Assembly (NCBI GenBank): GCA_051278195.1 | Contig: JBNMQM010000001.1 | Location: forward strand, 371,100 to 435,099 | Length of the DNA: 64,000 nt | Direction: 5' to 3' | Source: JAHRVQ01 sp051278195 | GTDB lineage: Bacteria > Pseudomonadota > Gammaproteobacteria > Pseudomonadales > Azotimanducaceae | Shown here: piece after piece, positions 61,502-64,000 of the stretch | How positions within the stretch are numbered: position 1 is the stretch's first letter | Layout: the number at the start of each line of letters is the position of its first letter | Translations under genes and position numbers: made by a program | Notes under the pieces: generated by a model | Told to the model about the DNA's origin: nothing | The model's input: the letters and a program-made list of their open reading frames with translations, nothing else | The model's database searches: none

Positions 61502-63319
61502 ATGTTAAGCGACAATAATCTTTTTTCAAGCCGCCTTTTGGTCATGATATCGACGCTTCAGGGTGGCTTGTTGTTAGGCCTTTACCGGTTGGAAGAGCAC
61601 AAAGTCTGGAGCGATGGGACAGATCTCTACTCGTTGCCGTTGTGGGCCGCTGCGATCATTTTTCCATTTATGTTGTTGTTGGCCTTAGAGAAGGACAATG
61701 TCCGGTCGCTGCTAAAATACGTTGCTGGGTTTACGCTGTGCGTGATGCTGCTGGCAGCTTATCTAGGCACCCAACTAACGCCGGGTGATGGCTATCAAGG
61801 CGGCGCTTTAATCTGGGTTTTTACGCTGGCGATGGTCATAGCTGGTTTTAAGGCCATCATGTACATACAGCAACGTGTTTCCACCTTGCCGTTTTCCTAC
61901 AGTGTATTTTTCTCTCTTTCCTGGCGTAATTTTTTGGTCACTTTTCTGGCGCTGCTTTTCATGGCGGCGGTGTCGTTATTGTTGTTGCTGTGGCGCTCGC
62001 TATTTAGCGCGATAGGCATCGAGTTCTTCGACTATCTGTTTCAGCGAGATTGGTTTTTGTTTCCTCTCTTTGGCTTTTCGTTTGGGCTTGGCGTGGTGAT
62101 TTTTCGTGAACTGAGTGCCGTGATAGACAGTATTGCGCGATTGCTGCAGGGATTGCTGCGGTTACTGTTGCCGGTGCTGACATTATTGTCTCTGTCGTTT
62201 CTGCTGAGTCTGCTGTTTGTCGGGCTCGAAGTTCTGTGGAATACCAATGTGGGTACTTCGTTGATGCTGTGGTTGCTGGCATCAATGTTGTTTTTTCTCA
62301 ATGCGGTTTATCAGGATGGGCGGGGCGACACAGCTTACTCGTCAGGGATGCATTGGTTTGTTTCAGCTGGCTTGATGACGTTGCCGGTGTTATCTGTTCT
62401 AGCGCTGTCTGGCCTATTAATGCGCATTGCTCAGCACGGATTTACGGTGCCACGACTTTACGGTCTGACGGTATGGTTGGCCTTGTCAGTTTTTGCAGTT
62501 TGCTATTTGTGGGCATTGATGAAAAAACGCGCAGAGTGGACTACTTTGTTGGGCCCAATAAACATTCGAATTGGCCTTGCTCTGCTTGTCACAGTGCTGG
62601 TGATTAGTAGTCCGATCATCGACTTTAGAAAAATCACTTTAGCGAATCAACTGGCGCGATTTGAGTCCGGTGAAGTCAAGATTGATGATCTGGACGTGCG
62701 CTATTTCCGCCAAGACCTGGGTGCTCCTGGTTATGAAGCCTATGAGACGCTGGTGGCAGAATACGAAACAATACAGCCTGATTTGGTCGCCAATTGGAAA
62801 ATGGATTACTCCCGCCGCGGCCTGCAGATTGAGTCCGTCGACATTGACCAGTGGCTAGTCAAACATCCCGCGTCACTTGAGTTGCCGGATGCAATCAAGA
62901 CCTTGCTACAACGACAATTTTTAGGTCGCGTTGGGCAGGTTATTCAAGGGAGCAGCCGGCAAGGCAACAGTCTTCGGGCTATGATTTTTCAACAAGACTT
63001 AAACGGCGATGCGATAGAAGAGTTTGTTGTGCTGAGTCATGGAGGCATGCTTAATCAAAACACCGCACTCTATTTTCAGAATATAAAAGGAGCGTGGCAT
63101 TCTGGGCATTTGGTCAGCTCTGAGCCGACTGATTACGCCCGACTGCTACCTCAAATTCAGCGAGATGAGATAAAACTACTTCGTCCTGAACACTCTGATC
63201 TTGAAATCGGCGGGGTTCGGTTTCGCGTTCAAGCTCGCATCATTGCTTTGTCAGGCGGCCCGTTCACGACCAGTGACGGCGTCACTAGAACGGTGGCAAG
63301 TCCGCCGGTCACGCCCTAA
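61502..63319 (+). CDS. DUF4153 family membrane protein
   Basis: Polytopic inner-membrane protein with unknown role. About ten hydrophobic segments fill residues 10-390 (AAIIFPFMLLLALEKDN, SVFFSLSWRNFLVTFLALLF, LLRLLLPVLTLLSLSFLLSL). A C-terminal soluble region begins FRKITLANQLARFESGEVKI and continues through LRAMIFQQDLNGDAIEEFVV, which looks like an EF-hand-like D-x-N-x-D loop. A GTG at 61496 is two codons upstream; ATG 61502 is taken. It overlaps by 4 nt at the 3' end with the convergent PpnP gene. Confidence 0.85.
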   Translation: MLSDNNLFSSRLLVMISTLQGGLLLGLYRLEEHKVWSDGTDLYSLPLWAAAIIFPFMLLLALEKDNVRSLLKYVAGFTLCVMLLAAYLGTQLTPGDGYQGGALIWVFTLAMVIAGFKAIMYIQQRVSTLPFSYSVFFSLSWRNFLVTFLALLFMAAVSLLLLLWRSLFSAIGIEFFDYLFQRDWFLFPLFGFSFGLGVVIFRELSAVIDSIARLLQGLLRLLLPVLTLLSLSFLLSLLFVGLEVLWNTNVGTSLMLWLLASMLFFLNAVYQDGRGDTAYSSGMHWFVSAGLMTLPVLSVLALSGLLMRIAQHGFTVPRLYGLTVWLALSVFAVCYLWALMKKRAEWTTLLGPINIRIGLALLVTVLVISSPIIDFRKITLANQLARFESGEVKIDDLDVRYFRQDLGAPGYEAYETLVAEYETIQPDLVANWKMDYSRRGLQIESVDIDQWLVKHPASLELPDAIKTLLQRQFLGRVGQVIQGSSRQGNSLRAMIFQQDLNGDAIEEFVVLSHGGMLNQNTALYFQNIKGAWHSGHLVSSEPTDYARLLPQIQRDEIKLLRPEHSDLEIGGVRFRVQARIIALSGGPFTTSDGVTRTVASPPVTP

Positions 63320-63597
63320 CCATAGATACAGAGGTAAGCCGTCTCAACATCTACCACTAGATCGAACGCCAGATTCGCTTCAACAATAAAGCTGTCACCT
63401 GCTAGATAATCCTGCCACTCATCGCTCGAGGGGAGTTTGACGGTGAGCTTTCCACTCACAACCTGCATGGTCTCTTTCTGGCTCGTATCGAAGGTGTATT
63501 CACCGATGGCCATGACGCCTACCGAGGCAGGCAAGACCTCGGTCTGAAAGCCGATCGATTTCACCTTGCCTTCGAAGTATTCATTGACGCTTAACAT
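63316..63597 (-). CDS. ppnP: Pyrimidine/purine nucleoside phosphorylase
   Basis: Small cupin-type nucleoside phosphorylase (PpnP/YaiE), splitting nucleosides into base and ribose-1-phosphate. The 93-residue length matches. N-terminus MLSVNEYFEGKVKSIGFQTE, the central VGVMAIGEYTFDTSQKETMQV and SGKLTVKLPSSDEWQDY, ending AYLCIYG, as in E. coli PpnP. An open frame continues 43 residues upstream, but the ATG at 63597 begins the family sequence exactly. Its last bases overlap the convergent DUF4153 gene. Confidence 0.9.
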   Translation of the reverse strand: MLSVNEYFEGKVKSIGFQTEVLPASVGVMAIGEYTFDTSQKETMQVVSGKLTVKLPSSDEWQDYLAGDSFIVEANLAFDLVVDVETAYLCIYG

Positions 63598-63710
63598 ACT
63601 AATTACCGAGACTAAAAATTCTATTGTAGCATTCCTCGTGGCTTTGCAGGCGGCGCAAAGTATTTCTTCTGCGGGTGATTGGCCTAGCTGGTTTACATGA
63701 CACGAAGAAA

Positions 63711-64000
63711 TCAGGCAAACAGGCACAGGTCAATAACCGCAAAGACGATGGGAAGAGTCGTCTCTACTATCGAAAGTGGCATGTAGACTTTCCAGTCTTT
63801 GCCTCCTTTCAACATCGTCCATTCCGCTCGGTAAATCGGTGAGGCAGGTAAACGTTTTTCTATTGCACCGATGCCCCCTCACTATAAATCGTTGCCATTG
63901 CGCCAATCACGGCTGTGTGGAATGTTAGAAAAAAGGTATTCGCTTGGCCGCGACGGTCACTGATTTTATCCGTGACCTAAAGGCAGGCTTTGTGTTGTTC
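63711..64000 (-). pseudogene. Degraded membrane-protein remnant (RipA-like), runs off the window
   Basis: On the minus strand two fragments of one small membrane protein are recognisable. The first (ISDRRGQANTFFLTFHTAVI) resembles the N-terminal helix of RipA-family octameric membrane proteins. The second (IEKRLPASPIYRAEWTMLKG, then KVYMPLSIVETTLPIVFAVI) resembles their C-terminus. They lie in different frames with a large deletion between them, and another stop precedes the first. The family name is from memory and needs a search. Confidence 0.45.

Noticed and set aside
1..64000. tRNA or rRNA genes, prophage, IS elements, toxin-antitoxin or defence islands
   Set aside because: I looked and saw no supporting sequence; small tRNAs could still be missed by eye.

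Overview
The window looks like a chromosomal segment of a free-living, probably marine, gammaproteobacterium. I infer this from the company of housekeeping families typical of that class: CbpA/CbpM, YaeQ, DUF2058, DUF1456/YehS, PpnP, RNase AM-type PHP phosphatase, a RIO kinase and CvfB. TonB-dependent uptake and fatty-acid/CoA chemistry are also prominent. Base composition is moderate throughout (about half G+C by eye). I saw no rRNA, tRNA, phage, insertion sequence or CRISPR array. Most of the window is ordinary genome with an accessory-catabolism flavour.

Layout. 0-5 kb: RNA-binding CvfB with a DUF1456 gene behind it, a secreted DUF2780 protein, an HSL-type esterase and an Lsa-like ABC-F ATPase. 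5-10.4 kb: a DUF427-class III cyclase fusion, a hybrid sensor kinase that has lost its ATPase domain, and a LemA/TPM operon. 10.5-17 kb: thioesterase, glutamate synthase-like FMN protein, SRPBCC protein, CbpA-CbpM, nitroreductase and an unrecognised Rossmann-like protein. 17-20.4 kb: amidohydrolase, a structured intergenic region with a strong terminator, a lone receiver protein, and a carboxymuconolactone decarboxylase/AhpD-family gene with an in-frame TGA. 20.4-29.5 kb: an esterase and two molybdenum hydroxylase operons, the second carrying MoaD-, glyoxalase- and GST-like genes. 29.5-38.2 kb: acyl-CoA chemistry (two acyl-CoA dehydrogenases, two thiolases, a CoA transferase and a FadB/FadJ-like fusion). 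38-49 kb: transporter, kinase, oxidoreductase, PHP phosphatase, 5'-nucleotidase, a glucose-6-phosphate dehydrogenase carrying a cyclic-nucleotide-binding domain, and YaeQ. 49-55 kb: TetR, then a TonB receptor / cytochrome c / lactone oxidase / PLP-enzyme operon. 55-64 kb: a giant transglutaminase-like protein, a decayed cyclase, a peroxiredoxin-like gene with an in-frame TGA, membrane proteins, PpnP and a decayed membrane-protein remnant.

Main discovery. Two separate genes 39 kb apart contain an in-frame TGA exactly where their families have a redox-active cysteine. They are the AhpD-like gene at 19814-20353 (motif C-F-T-U) and the peroxiredoxin-like gene at 59609-60088 (motif U-P-W-C). In both, the reading frame continues with good family-like sequence to a normal stop. 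In both, the RNA just behind the UGA folds into a hairpin with a guanine-led 3-nt apical loop about 18-21 nt downstream, as expected of a bacterial SECIS element. I interpret both as selenoproteins; a standard gene caller would truncate or miss them. No selA/B/C/D genes lie in the window, so the decoding machinery must be elsewhere.

Other themes. Cyclic-nucleotide signalling recurs: an intact cyclase, a decayed cyclase, and a G6PDH with a cNMP-binding tail. Several genes carry short tandem duplications at or across their stop codons (6895, 12578, 13201, 60140), which suggests replication slippage extending or modifying C-termini. At least three loci show decay or large internal deletion: the hybrid kinase, the cyclase-AAA-TPR remnant and the terminal membrane-protein remnant.
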